Source: Basilea psittacipulmonis DSM 24701 (GTDB taxonomy: Bacteria > Pseudomonadota > Gammaproteobacteria > Burkholderiales > Burkholderiaceae_B). From it: a stretch of DNA of 64,000 nt. This document shows, one piece after another, positions 27,217 to 34,871 of this stretch; within the stretch, counting starts at the first letter, position 1; each line of letters opens with the position of its first letter. Made by a program: the position numbers and the translations under genes. The stretch lies in assembly GCF_000743945.1 (NCBI RefSeq), contig NZ_CP009238.1, forward strand, positions 868,001-932,000. The letters run 5' to 3'. The notes beneath the pieces are model-generated. The model was not told where the DNA came from, did not search any database, and saw only the letters and a program-made list of their open reading frames with translations.

Positions 27217-29553
27217 ATGACTCTTGACTATCAATTCAATGAAAAGAAAAATCAAATTTTTGCTCCTCTTAAAAATAGTTGGTTAAGCTACTCTCCTGAA
27301 GAAGAAATACGTCAAAAATTCATCTGCACATTAGTTAATGAATATGGCTACTCTCTTGAACAAATGGCACAAGAATTAAGCCTAACTAATTCCAGTCGTG
27401 GCACAGGGCGGGCTAGAGCAGATATTGTCATTTGGAAAAATGAGCAATCAAAAAAAAATAATGAACATGCCGCTATTGTTATTGAATGCAAATCTGATAA
27501 TGTAACTATTCAACCTGAAGATTATTACCAAGGATTGAATTATGCTACTTGGGCTGGAGCCGATTTTTTTGTTACTCACAACAGCAAAGAAACACGCTAT
27601 TTTCAAGTTTTTAAAGAAAAATTACCCAAACATTTAGGTAAAGAGTTATCTGATTTACCTACAGCAAAACAATTAAACAGTAACGCCATTGAGCAAATCC
27701 TAAAAGAAGAAAAAGTTTTTGAACGAGATGAATTTGCCAAACTACTGCAACAATGCCACAATGTCATCCGCAACAACGACAAATTATCGCCTGAATCTGC
27801 TTTTGATGAAATCAGTAAAATTTTGTTTACCAAAATCGTATTTGAACGTGATAACCGCAACAATAATGATAAAACTAAAATTTTCTCAAAAGCAGAATTT
27901 GAAAGCCAAGAACAAAACTACAATGACAACGTCCGCCCTTATCTGCAAGGCGATGACAAAAAAACTGATTATGTTCAAATTATTTTCCGCCAAACCAAAG
28001 AAAAATATTCACAAGAAGTCCTATTTTCAGAAGATGATGTGATTAAAATCCGCCGTGAAAGTTTCCTTTCTATTGTAGAAAAATTGCAGATTTATAATCT
28101 TTCTAAAACATCCGATGACGTTAAAGGTATTGCGTTTGAGAAATTTTTAGGTACGACATTCCGTGGCGAATTGGGACAATTTTTCACACCACGTACCATT
28201 GTGGAATTTATGACCGAAATCCTAGATCCACAAGAAGGCGAGCGAGTATGCGATCCTTGTTGCGGTTCAGGTGGATTTTTAATTAACGCTTTTGAATATA
28301 TGCGTGAAAATATCAAGCAATCCATTGAAAGAGAAAAAGAAAATATCAAAAACCGCTATTTCAATGAGCAATACGAAAACGCCAATGACAGCGAAAAAGC
28401 ACGCATTGAAAAACAAGTAGATGATTTATTTGTAGAATTAAATAATGAATTAAACTTGGATAATAAAAACAGCCGAATTTATCAGCTTTCACACAATTGT
28501 ATCTACGGCACAGACGCAAACCCACGAATGGCTCGTGTTTCCAAAATGAATATGATTATGCATGGTGATGGGCACGGTGGCGTACACCATAATGACGGCT
28601 TGCTAAACATTAACGGCATTTTTGAAGAGCGTTTTGATGTGATTTTAACTAATCCACCTTTTGGTTCTCGTGTGGCAAAAGATTTAAAAATAACCGCTGA
28701 AGACAGTTTAAAAAGTAAACCGCATTACAAAAAATGGATTGATAAATATCCTAACTATACTGACATTGTTGACAAACGAGAGCAAGACATTAAAGAAAAT
28801 AAAGCAATCGTAGAGAAATACGATGTAGCTCAATACAGCACATTAACCGAGGTGATGTTTATTGAACGTTGCCTAAAATTGTTACGCAAAGGCGGGCGTA
28901 TGGGTATTGTGCTACCCGAAGGTGTATTAAATAATGGCGATTTACAAAAAGTTCGTCAATATTTTGAAGGCAAAGCAAAAATTATTTTAATTACTTCCAT
29001 TCCGCAAGATGTGTTTATTGCGTCAGGTGCAACTGTCAAACCTAGCCTTGTCTTTTTAAAACGCTTTACCAAAAGTGAAGAGCAAGCCTATCTGACCGCA
29101 CAAACACAAGCAATCAACGAAATTGAGCAAAAATACGCCAGTAAAAAAGCTCAATTACAAGCAATTTTGGATAAGAAAGCGAATAAATTGCCAGCCAAAG
29201 CCACGAGCGAACAAAAAGCCGAACAGGAAATCTTTAAAAAACAACTTAAAGAGGATAAAAAACAAGCCAAAGAGGAGCTTAAATCGCTAGAAACTCAAAT
29301 TCGAGATGAAATCCGCCAATCAATCAAAGAAAAATTTGATTATCAAATTCCGCTTGCCGAAGTGGAAAAAACAGGGATTGACAGCAAAGGCGTAGCGATT
29401 GAAAACCAGTTGCCAGCGCTTAAAGACGAATATACGCAATACCGCCAATCTGCCAATATTTGGGAAAATCATACCGCTTGTCATTACGAATACACCGAAA
29501 GTAACGGAAAATTAAACCGCACTTTACGCACAGTTGAACAGAAGGTGGAATAA
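27217..29553 (+). CDS. Restriction-modification protein: HsdR-N-type nuclease fused to N6-adenine methyltransferase
   Basis: A 778-aa fusion. Residues 1-130 form a PD-(D/E)xK nuclease of the HsdR N-terminal type: D69 in RADIVIW, E90-C-K92 in IVIECKSDN, then Q105-x3-Y109. Residues 310-640 are a gamma-class N6-adenine methyltransferase: GQFFTPRTIVEFM, DPCCGSGGF (SAM binding, about residue 346) and TNPPFG (catalytic NPPF, about residue 478). A coiled coil and linker region follow. There is no helicase/translocase domain, so this is not a classical Type I HsdR; with the adjacent specificity subunit it resembles BcgI-like Type IIB systems or a Type I M variant. AAAGGGG precedes the ATG. The stop overlaps the next start (TAATG). 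Confidence 0.88.
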   Translation: MTLDYQFNEKKNQIFAPLKNSWLSYSPEEEIRQKFICTLVNEYGYSLEQMAQELSLTNSSRGTGRARADIVIWKNEQSKKNNEHAAIVIECKSDNVTIQPEDYYQGLNYATWAGADFFVTHNSKETRYFQVFKEKLPKHLGKELSDLPTAKQLNSNAIEQILKEEKVFERDEFAKLLQQCHNVIRNNDKLSPESAFDEISKILFTKIVFERDNRNNNDKTKIFSKAEFESQEQNYNDNVRPYLQGDDKKTDYVQIIFRQTKEKYSQEVLFSEDDVIKIRRESFLSIVEKLQIYNLSKTSDDVKGIAFEKFLGTTFRGELGQFFTPRTIVEFMTEILDPQEGERVCDPCCGSGGFLINAFEYMRENIKQSIEREKENIKNRYFNEQYENANDSEKARIEKQVDDLFVELNNELNLDNKNSRIYQLSHNCIYGTDANPRMARVSKMNMIMHGDGHGGVHHNDGLLNINGIFEERFDVILTNPPFGSRVAKDLKITAEDSLKSKPHYKKWIDKYPNYTDIVDKREQDIKENKAIVEKYDVAQYSTLTEVMFIERCLKLLRKGGRMGIVLPEGVLNNGDLQKVRQYFEGKAKIILITSIPQDVFIASGATVKPSLVFLKRFTKSEEQAYLTAQTQAINEIEQKYASKKAQLQAILDKKANKLPAKATSEQKAEQEIFKKQLKEDKKQAKEELKSLETQIRDEIRQSIKEKFDYQIPLAEVEKTGIDSKGVAIENQLPALKDEYTQYRQSANIWENHTACHYEYTESNGKLNRTLRTVEQKVE
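29516..29524 (-). other. Exact Haemophilus-type DNA uptake signal (minus strand)
   Basis: AAGTGCGGT on the minus strand, followed by TTAATTTTCC, a fair match to the AT-rich extended consensus, near the 3' end of the nuclease-methyltransferase gene. An Actinobacillus-type variant core (ACAAGCGGT, minus strand) lies 35 bp away at 29473-29481. Confidence 0.65.
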
Positions 29554-30914
29554 TGGGAGCGACAAATTTTCAGGCAGCATTTTTGCATTTTGTGGATTTT
29601 TCACAATTAACAAATTGGAGTGTTAGTCATTTATTAAAAAATGAGATAAGCTACAATCATAACTTTCAATTAGTGCCTTTGAATAAAATTTTAAAAAGAA
29701 ACAAAACAGCTATTCAAGTAACTGATAATAAAAAATATAAAAGAATAACTATCAAAATGAATAATGGCGGTGTTTTTGTACGAGATGAAGTTTTAGGCAA
29801 GGAAATTGGTACAAAAAATCAATTTTTAGTAAAAGAAAAGCAATTTGTTTTATCTAAAATTGATGCAAGAAATGGGGCTTTTGGCATTGTTAAGAAAGAT
29901 ACCAGTAATGCAATTATTACAGGAAATTTTTGGGCTTATGATGTAGATTATTCATTAATTGAACCTGTATATCTTGAGCTAATTACGACCACAAAACAAT
30001 TCATTAAATTTTGCCAGCAAAGTAGTGTTGGGACAACAAATAGACATTATTTACAAGAAGATTTATTTCTGGTGGAAAAAATCCCATTACCCGACATCAA
30101 TACCCAAAAAGCATTAGTCCAAACCTACCAAGACAAAATAGCAAAAGCTGATGAATTGGAAAAACAAGCCAATCAAATAGATAGCGATATTGAGAAATAT
30201 TTGTTTGAAGAGCTTGGTATTGAAATCCACCAAACTGAGAGAGCCGAAACAGGTAAATTACGATTTGTGAATTTTAGGGAGTTGAATTTGTGGGGTGTCG
30301 CCAGTCAAGATGCGATTACTGCCGAGACCATTTTTATATCTAAACAGTTTAAAAATGAACCAATAACAAATTTTTTTGAAATTAATCCAACAACAAAGAT
30401 TCCGAATAATCAAATAATTAGCTTTATTCCAATGACAAACATTTCTGATATTTATGGAGAAATTACTGTTCATGATAAACAAATATTAAAACCCAACTAT
30501 ACTAAATTTAAAGAAAATGATTTGATTTGGGCAAAAATTACGCCATGTATGGAAAATGGAAAGTCTGCGATAGCAACAAATTTAGAAAATGGCTTTGGGT
30601 TCGGCTCAACGGAATTTCATGTTTTACGAGCAAAAAATAATGATTTTTCCATTCATTTATTGCATATACTTTTACGTACTAAACATTTAAGAAGAATTGC
30701 AACTCAATATTTCACGGGTTCAGCGGGTCAACAAAGAGTACCAAAATTATTTTTGGAAAAGTTAACACTACCTATCTTAAATTTAGAAATACAAACCCAA
30801 ATCGTCACCCACATTCAAACCCAAAAGCAGCAGCAAAAAAGCCATCTAACCACTGCTACTGCTTTACGTTGGGACGCACTGGCAGAATTTGAACAAGCTA
30901 TTTTTCATGCATAA
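29553..30914 (+). CDS. hsdS: Restriction-modification specificity subunit S
   Basis: A 453-aa S subunit with two target-recognition domains, each followed by a conserved helix: first IPLPDINTQKALVQTYQDKIAKADELEKQ (about residues 175-205), then LTLPILNLEIQTQIVTHIQTQKQQQ near the C-terminus. TRD-type sequences such as NRHYLQEDLF and GSAGQQRVPKLFLEKL precede the helices. It overlaps the upstream gene by one base, so the two are co-translated. Two different recognition domains predict a bipartite target. A strong terminator follows. Confidence 0.88.
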   Translation: MGATNFQAAFLHFVDFSQLTNWSVSHLLKNEISYNHNFQLVPLNKILKRNKTAIQVTDNKKYKRITIKMNNGGVFVRDEVLGKEIGTKNQFLVKEKQFVLSKIDARNGAFGIVKKDTSNAIITGNFWAYDVDYSLIEPVYLELITTTKQFIKFCQQSSVGTTNRHYLQEDLFLVEKIPLPDINTQKALVQTYQDKIAKADELEKQANQIDSDIEKYLFEELGIEIHQTERAETGKLRFVNFRELNLWGVASQDAITAETIFISKQFKNEPITNFFEINPTTKIPNNQIISFIPMTNISDIYGEITVHDKQILKPNYTKFKENDLIWAKITPCMENGKSAIATNLENGFGFGSTEFHVLRAKNNDFSIHLLHILLRTKHLRRIATQYFTGSAGQQRVPKLFLEKLTLPILNLEIQTQIVTHIQTQKQQQKSHLTTATALRWDALAEFEQAIFHA

Positions 30915-30956
30915 ATGCTTAAAATATTTCTTATCTTAAATTTGTAAAATAAAATT

Positions 30957-30992
30957 AGGAACAACATGTTATTTTTGTTGTTCCTATTTTTT
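30957..30992 (+). terminator. Rho-independent terminator of the R-M operon
   Basis: AGGAACAACA pairs perfectly with TGTTGTTCCT (10 bp, 9-nt loop), followed by ATTTTTT. It starts 43 bp after the hsdS stop. Confidence 0.9.
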
Positions 30993-31048
30993 AACTCATA
31001 TCTTACATTTACTTTTTAATCAATTATTTTGATTATTCTTTAATATCA

Positions 31049-31387
31049 TCACTTAAATAATAGTTTATTATCAAAAAGATCGGTTTTAGGTAAGTTTTGT
31101 AGCACAATAGATTTCTGCTGAACCATAATTGAAAACCCTGCAGAATATGTTGAGATTAATATCTCACTTTGATATTCAAAAATAGTTTCTAATATAGACT
31201 GTATAATATTTGAGTTTGTTTTTTTATTTCTTTGTATATTATTAACTTCATCATTTTTCAAATAGTTTATTTTTTCATATCTTTTAGAAATAGCATTTCT
31301 ATTAAATAAGATATTAGCTTTATAATTTTCTAATGTATTCAAACAATCTCTTACTTTCATTTTTCTATAACCGTAAACTTTTCTCAA
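31049..31387 (-). CDS. Hypothetical protein ending in the 62-bp repeat
   Basis: A 112-aa open frame of lysine/asparagine-rich, AT-rich composition; I recognise no domain. Its last 22 residues (VQQKSIVLQNLPKTDLFDNK...) are encoded by the 62-bp repeat that also occurs at 26089-26150. No strong ribosome binding site is evident, and the frame may be the decayed end of a longer gene. Treat as uncertain. Confidence 0.35.
   Translation of the reverse strand: MRKVYGYRKMKVRDCLNTLENYKANILFNRNAISKRYEKINYLKNDEVNNIQRNKKTNSNIIQSILETIFEYQSEILISTYSAGFSIMVQQKSIVLQNLPKTDLFDNKLLFK
31059..31120 (-). repeat. 62-bp perfect inverted repeat, right copy
   Basis: Reverse complement of 26089-26150 over all 62 bp. The two copies face each other across about 4.9 kb that holds the transposase remnant, repressor fragment and R-M genes, so recombination between them would invert the island. 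Confidence 0.9.
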
Positions 31388-31492
31388 TGATTTTAATTTT
31401 ATCTACGTTATTATCTTGACTTATATTCCGATAAGGCGTTAGTACTAAAAGGTTGGAGTATTTCATTTAAAGCTTAAATATTATCAGTACAG

Positions 31493-32008
31493 TTAGTGTG
31501 GATTATAAATATTAATTTCACTTATCTTTTCAAGCTCTTTGTTTAGCTCTAGTGATCCATAATATGCTTCTGAATATATACCAGCGTATTCTGCGAGTAA
31601 TCTAGCATTTTCTTTGCTGTATGTATATACTGGAAACGGTTGTACCTCATTCGCAAACAACCAAATGGTTCGACTTATTCCATCTATAAATGAACAAGCA
31701 GTTTCAGTTCTTTGAGAATATCTGATTAATTTATTAAACCAGATAAATGGTTTAATATATACAGACTCCTGTTTTATGTATTGCTCATACGCTATTTGAG
31801 CAAGTGGTACTGGGTTTGAGAGACCATAGCTAAATCCTGTTTCAGCATCTCGGAATTTATAGTCATTACGCCAATCCATTTCATTTCCAAACCTAAGTTC
31901 GGGGGTTTGTGGAAATTGCGTATTTTGCCACATTTTTAAAAATTTTGTTGATTTGACAAAAACGATATGATGTTCATTATCTGGTTTGCGATAAATAGGG
32001 TGTTTCAT
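31493..32008 (-). CDS. Hypothetical protein, possibly plasmid fertility-inhibition-factor-like
   Basis: A 171-aa soluble protein. NPVPLAQIAYE, FIDGISRTIWLFANEVQPFPV and KENARLLAEYAG look like the family annotated in other genomes as plasmid fertility inhibition factor; I make this link from memory of the motif pattern and hold it loosely. A 34-codon frame with a good binding site ends 6 bp before its ATG, so the two are probably co-translated. Neighbouring genes (RepA/DnaB-like ATPase, VirB9-like lipoprotein) would fit a plasmid or conjugative-element origin. The AT-rich composition suggests acquisition. Confidence 0.6.
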   Translation of the reverse strand: MKHPIYRKPDNEHHIVFVKSTKFLKMWQNTQFPQTPELRFGNEMDWRNDYKFRDAETGFSYGLSNPVPLAQIAYEQYIKQESVYIKPFIWFNKLIRYSQRTETACSFIDGISRTIWLFANEVQPFPVYTYSKENARLLAEYAGIYSEAYYGSLELNKELEKISEINIYNPH

Positions 32009-32014
32009 ATAAAC

Positions 32015-32119
32015 CTATTTTTGCTTATTTGTCATTAACTCAAAAACCAGATAATTTTTAAGGTGATAATCGGGACATTCAATATAAATATTATGATTAG
32101 GAAATTTTTTTAATTCCAT
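32015..32119 (-). CDS. Possible small protein of 34 aa
   Basis: ATG at 32119 is preceded by AGAGGCAATTAAAA, a good ribosome binding site, and opens a 34-codon frame (begins MELKKFPNHNIYIE) ending 6 bp before the 171-aa gene. Mixed hydrophobic and charged residues without a membrane segment. It could be a small gene or a leader that couples translation to its neighbour. Too short for firm support. Confidence 0.4.
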   Translation of the reverse strand: MELKKFPNHNIYIECPDYHLKNYLVFELMTNKQK

Positions 32120-32680
32120 TTTTAATTGCCTCTTTTATAGAATATTAATTTGATCAACTCTCAGAATTGATAGATGAGTTCTGTATTGTAAATATATCGT
32201 TATTTATGAACAATATTTTTTAAGATATGTTTATATAACTAATAAACTTAATTTTGTATGAAAACCTTGTCAAGGTTGGGATATTGCAAGATAGATACAG
32301 TGGCTCATTTGTTTTGATGATAACAAAAAATGGCAATGGCTTTAAAGTTCGTCACATTTGAACATACAAAACTTAACTTCATTAAGAATGATACTCGGTT
32401 TAGTATAGAGCTTAATTGTCTCAGATACGGCTTGTATGTGACAGAATAGTCGATATATTATAAAAAGTTTTTTATGGTTATAACCATAAAATTTAAGTTA
32501 AACGAGAATTCTCACCGTTACAGTTTATTGCTCTAATGTAGACCTTAAATTACATTACATGCCAGTTTACAATAATAAGAAAACCCAACCAATCGACTTG
32601 ATTTTATTGTGTTTTTTACATTTAGATATTATTTGTATGCTATAAAATGAAGGGGAATTAGCTTTGACATATTCTCCACA
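32120..32680. other. AT-rich gene-free stretch with a perfect palindrome
   Basis: About 560 bp without a credible gene on either strand. It holds a perfect 22-bp palindrome at 32470-32491 and many short AT-rich repeats. It lies between a possible fertility-inhibition gene and a RepA/DnaB-like ATPase gene, so it might be a decayed replication or regulatory region of a mobile element; this is inference. Confidence 0.4.
32470..32491. promoter_or_regulatory. Perfect 22-bp palindrome
   Basis: TTTTATGGTTA followed directly by its reverse complement TAACCATAAAA, with no spacer. Such a perfect dyad is expected for a dimeric DNA-binding protein site. No adjacent regulator gene identifies the protein. 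Confidence 0.5.
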
Positions 32681-33832
32681 TCAAGGTGGGTAGTTCGTTA
32701 AAGGTTGCGAAATAAAAGGTTCAAAGTACATAAATGTTTGATGATATTTCAGTAAAAACATATCTAATTTTGCTTGGTTATAGACTTTGATTACTTTTTC
32801 GGTTTCTGTACGTTGTCTCTTATGTTCAAATAATTGAATCACTTCATCAAAGAATGTTGGACAAATACCTGTAAATGCTAATTCTTCATAGTCTTCAATA
32901 TAATCATCATAACTTCGATTGCTAAGAATAATAGGAGCTTTCAGTCTTTTTGCAATATCTTTAAATGCATCAATTACAAATTTACTTCTAACTAAGTCGG
33001 TGTGATAGGGTAAAAATCGTAGTAATCCGTCAATGATAATAACGGGCTGAATGTTTGGTATTTTTTTCTTATTTTTGCATTGGTGTAAAATTGCTTGAAT
33101 CCAAATGTCATCTGCAGTTTTTAGTTCAAAATCAAAGTGATACAACTTTAATTTGCTTAATTTTTCTTGAATGGATTGAATGTAATCTTTTTCTTTTTTA
33201 TTAAGAAAATCAGGGTATTTAATATCTTTTAAAGCAAGGCGAGTATATTTTGGAATGAGATGATATTTGATTTTTTCTTTTAAATACTCTCCACAGATAA
33301 AAATAACGCAATGAGTATGTGCCAAATATTCTGCAATAGATAGTAGTAATTGTGTTTTACCAATGCCTTTGGGACCAAAAATAAGACTAATTTTTCCGGG
33401 CGTTAGCAATTTCCATTCTTTAAGAATTTGACCGATCCAGTCGTATTCTTGAATAATTGAAGTATCAGAAGATGTTGGGGATAGATATAGTTTTTGATTT
33501 TGAATTTTTAAATTTGCTGAAGAATGATTAAGTCTTGAGTTCTTATGGATGCTTTCTTGAGTGATTTCTGTTGCTTTTTCTTTATCTGTTGGTAATTTGT
33601 TGTTCATTTTGGCAGGCGTAATTTTATTAACAAATAGACTTGCTTCTTGATGAATGGCTTGATTGTAGCTTGTATTAATAGGGGTTGTTGGCCTGTTTGA
33701 AAGTGTTTGGGCGGTGTTCGATGGTTCACAAGAATTGAGTTTCTTGTTAAGACGTAGAGATTTCACATTTTTGTTTATTGAAGTGATTTGACGTACACCT
33801 CTTTTTTCCACAAAGAGTTCTTTCTTCCCCAT
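32681..33832 (-). CDS. RepA/DnaB-like P-loop ATPase
   Basis: A 383-aa protein. Residues 1-125 are a low-complexity basic linker. Residues 130-375 form a RecA-like ATPase core of the RepA/DnaB helicase type (AAA_25): LLTPGKISLIFGPKGIGKTQ with Walker A at 153-160, VIFICGEYL, Walker B VIIIDGLL near 263-270, and the sensor-like segment IILSNRSYDDYIED. The C-terminal FDEVIQLFEHKRQRTETEKVIKVY resembles the end of hexameric helicase domains. Such genes are typical of plasmids and integrated elements. The start codon has AGGAGATCATC upstream. The exact role (replication initiation or other) is unknown. Confidence 0.7.
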   Translation of the reverse strand: MGKKELFVEKRGVRQITSINKNVKSLRLNKKLNSCEPSNTAQTLSNRPTTPINTSYNQAIHQEASLFVNKITPAKMNNKLPTDKEKATEITQESIHKNSRLNHSSANLKIQNQKLYLSPTSSDTSIIQEYDWIGQILKEWKLLTPGKISLIFGPKGIGKTQLLLSIAEYLAHTHCVIFICGEYLKEKIKYHLIPKYTRLALKDIKYPDFLNKKEKDYIQSIQEKLSKLKLYHFDFELKTADDIWIQAILHQCKNKKKIPNIQPVIIIDGLLRFLPYHTDLVRSKFVIDAFKDIAKRLKAPIILSNRSYDDYIEDYEELAFTGICPTFFDEVIQLFEHKRQRTETEKVIKVYNQAKLDMFLLKYHQTFMYFEPFISQPLTNYPP

Positions 33833-34041
33833 GATGATCTCCTATTACCTCATATTGTCTTTATTTTAAGAAAAATATATTAAATTTAAAATAATTTAAA
33901 ATTAAATTCCCAAAAAATATGCTGAATCATGTGGTTATATGGATAAAGTAATAAGTGAAACTACTTATTTGCGTAGAGTCCACAATATTTTTTTTCATCA
34001 AAACAGTGCAATATGATGATGAAGAACAAAAAGGAGTGAAA

Positions 34042-34425
34042 ATGAAAAAACTTGTTTTATTCGTATTGACCATATTTTTAACGGGATGTATGTCCGATCA
34101 GCCAGCTTGGTTAAAAGTCAGACGTTCCTCACCGAATTGGGAAAGTGTGAATCGATATGCACAGCAGTATGATTTTCATTGGAATTTGTATGGAAGTCGT
34201 AAAACGATGGTCACACAGGTCTTTAGCACCGAAAAAGAGGTATGGGTGCAGTTGGCTTCGATGGAAAGCATTCCTGCCGTATTTGTTGAATTAGAAGATG
34301 GTAAAGTTTGGCCACTAAAAACATACCGAAATGAACCCTATCTCGTTATAAAAGGTAATTATCAGCGTTTGGTCTTTCAGATTGGGAAAGAGAAAACCAC
34401 AGCGGTTTATATGGGTAAAAAGTGA
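34042..34425 (+). CDS. Small lipoprotein with VirB9 C-terminal-domain-like sequence
   Basis: A 127-aa lipoprotein: MKKLVLFVLTIFLTGC is a signal peptide with lipobox LTGC (C16). The mature part (VFSTEKEVWVQLASM, IPAVFVELEDGKVWPLK, YLVIKGNYQRLVFQIGKEKTTAVY) follows the pattern of the beta-sandwich C-terminal domain of VirB9/TrbG/CagX outer-membrane secretion proteins. An in-frame ATG at 33955 would add 29 residues, but AAGGAGTGAAA right before 34042 and the signal peptide fix the start. No other secretion genes are present, so it is an orphan. Confidence 0.65.
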   Translation: MKKLVLFVLTIFLTGCMSDQPAWLKVRRSSPNWESVNRYAQQYDFHWNLYGSRKTMVTQVFSTEKEVWVQLASMESIPAVFVELEDGKVWPLKTYRNEPYLVIKGNYQRLVFQIGKEKTTAVYMGKK

Positions 34426-34458
34426 AGTTTGAAACGTTTATCAGGCGATCAGCATCAC

Positions 34459-34745
34459 ATCATACAGACAAGTCATCAGCCACGAGATGGGAGGATGTAG
34501 GCCTGTGATGTAGGTGGCGACACCGTGTTAGTGTCAGAAATGAAGTGATGACCTCAGCCTTATCTATCATACAGATAAGCCCTTAGCCACGAGATGAGAT
34601 GAGTGGAGCTGTGATGTAGATGGCGACACCGTGTTAGCGTCAGAAATGAAGTGATGACCTCAGCCTTATTCGTCATACAGACAAACCCTCAACCGCAAGA
34701 TGGGAGGATGTAGGCTTGTGATGTAGGTGGCGTAACACTGTGAAT
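34459..34745 (+). repeat. Three tandem copies of a ~106-bp intergenic repeat
   Basis: Copies begin near 34459, 34566 and 34672 (periods 107 and 106 bp). Shared blocks include CATACAGA, GATGTAGGTGGCG and GACACCGTGTTAG; the third copy is incomplete. Identity between copies is high but not perfect (roughly 80-90% by eye). No open frame of note runs through them. They fill the convergent space between the lipoprotein gene and rho. Confidence 0.85.
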
Positions 34746-34792
34746 CTGGATTTGAATGATGTGCGTTACTGATCAGAAAAACGTGAGGTGAT

Positions 34793-34820
34793 AAAAAATA
34801 CCGACCAGTCTTGGTCGGTA
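34793..34820 (-). terminator. Rho-independent terminator downstream of rho
   Basis: TACCGACCA pairs perfectly with TGGTCGGTA (9 bp, loop of 4). On the minus strand it is followed by TTTTTT, so it ends the trxA-rho transcript about 50 bp after the rho stop. Confidence 0.9.
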
Positions 34821-34871
34821 TAAAAGAAGTGTTATTTCTTCATTATCTCTGAGTCAGTATGAGAAGAACGT

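Noticed and set aside
32641..32700. CCAC-ATCAAG-GTGG dyad considered as an IS200/IS605 end hairpin
   Set aside because: The stem has only 4 bp and no transposase or second end of that family is present.
34459..34745. Tandem repeats considered as a CRISPR array
   Set aside because: Units are about 106 bp, with no short constant repeat and variable spacer pattern, and no cas genes are nearby.
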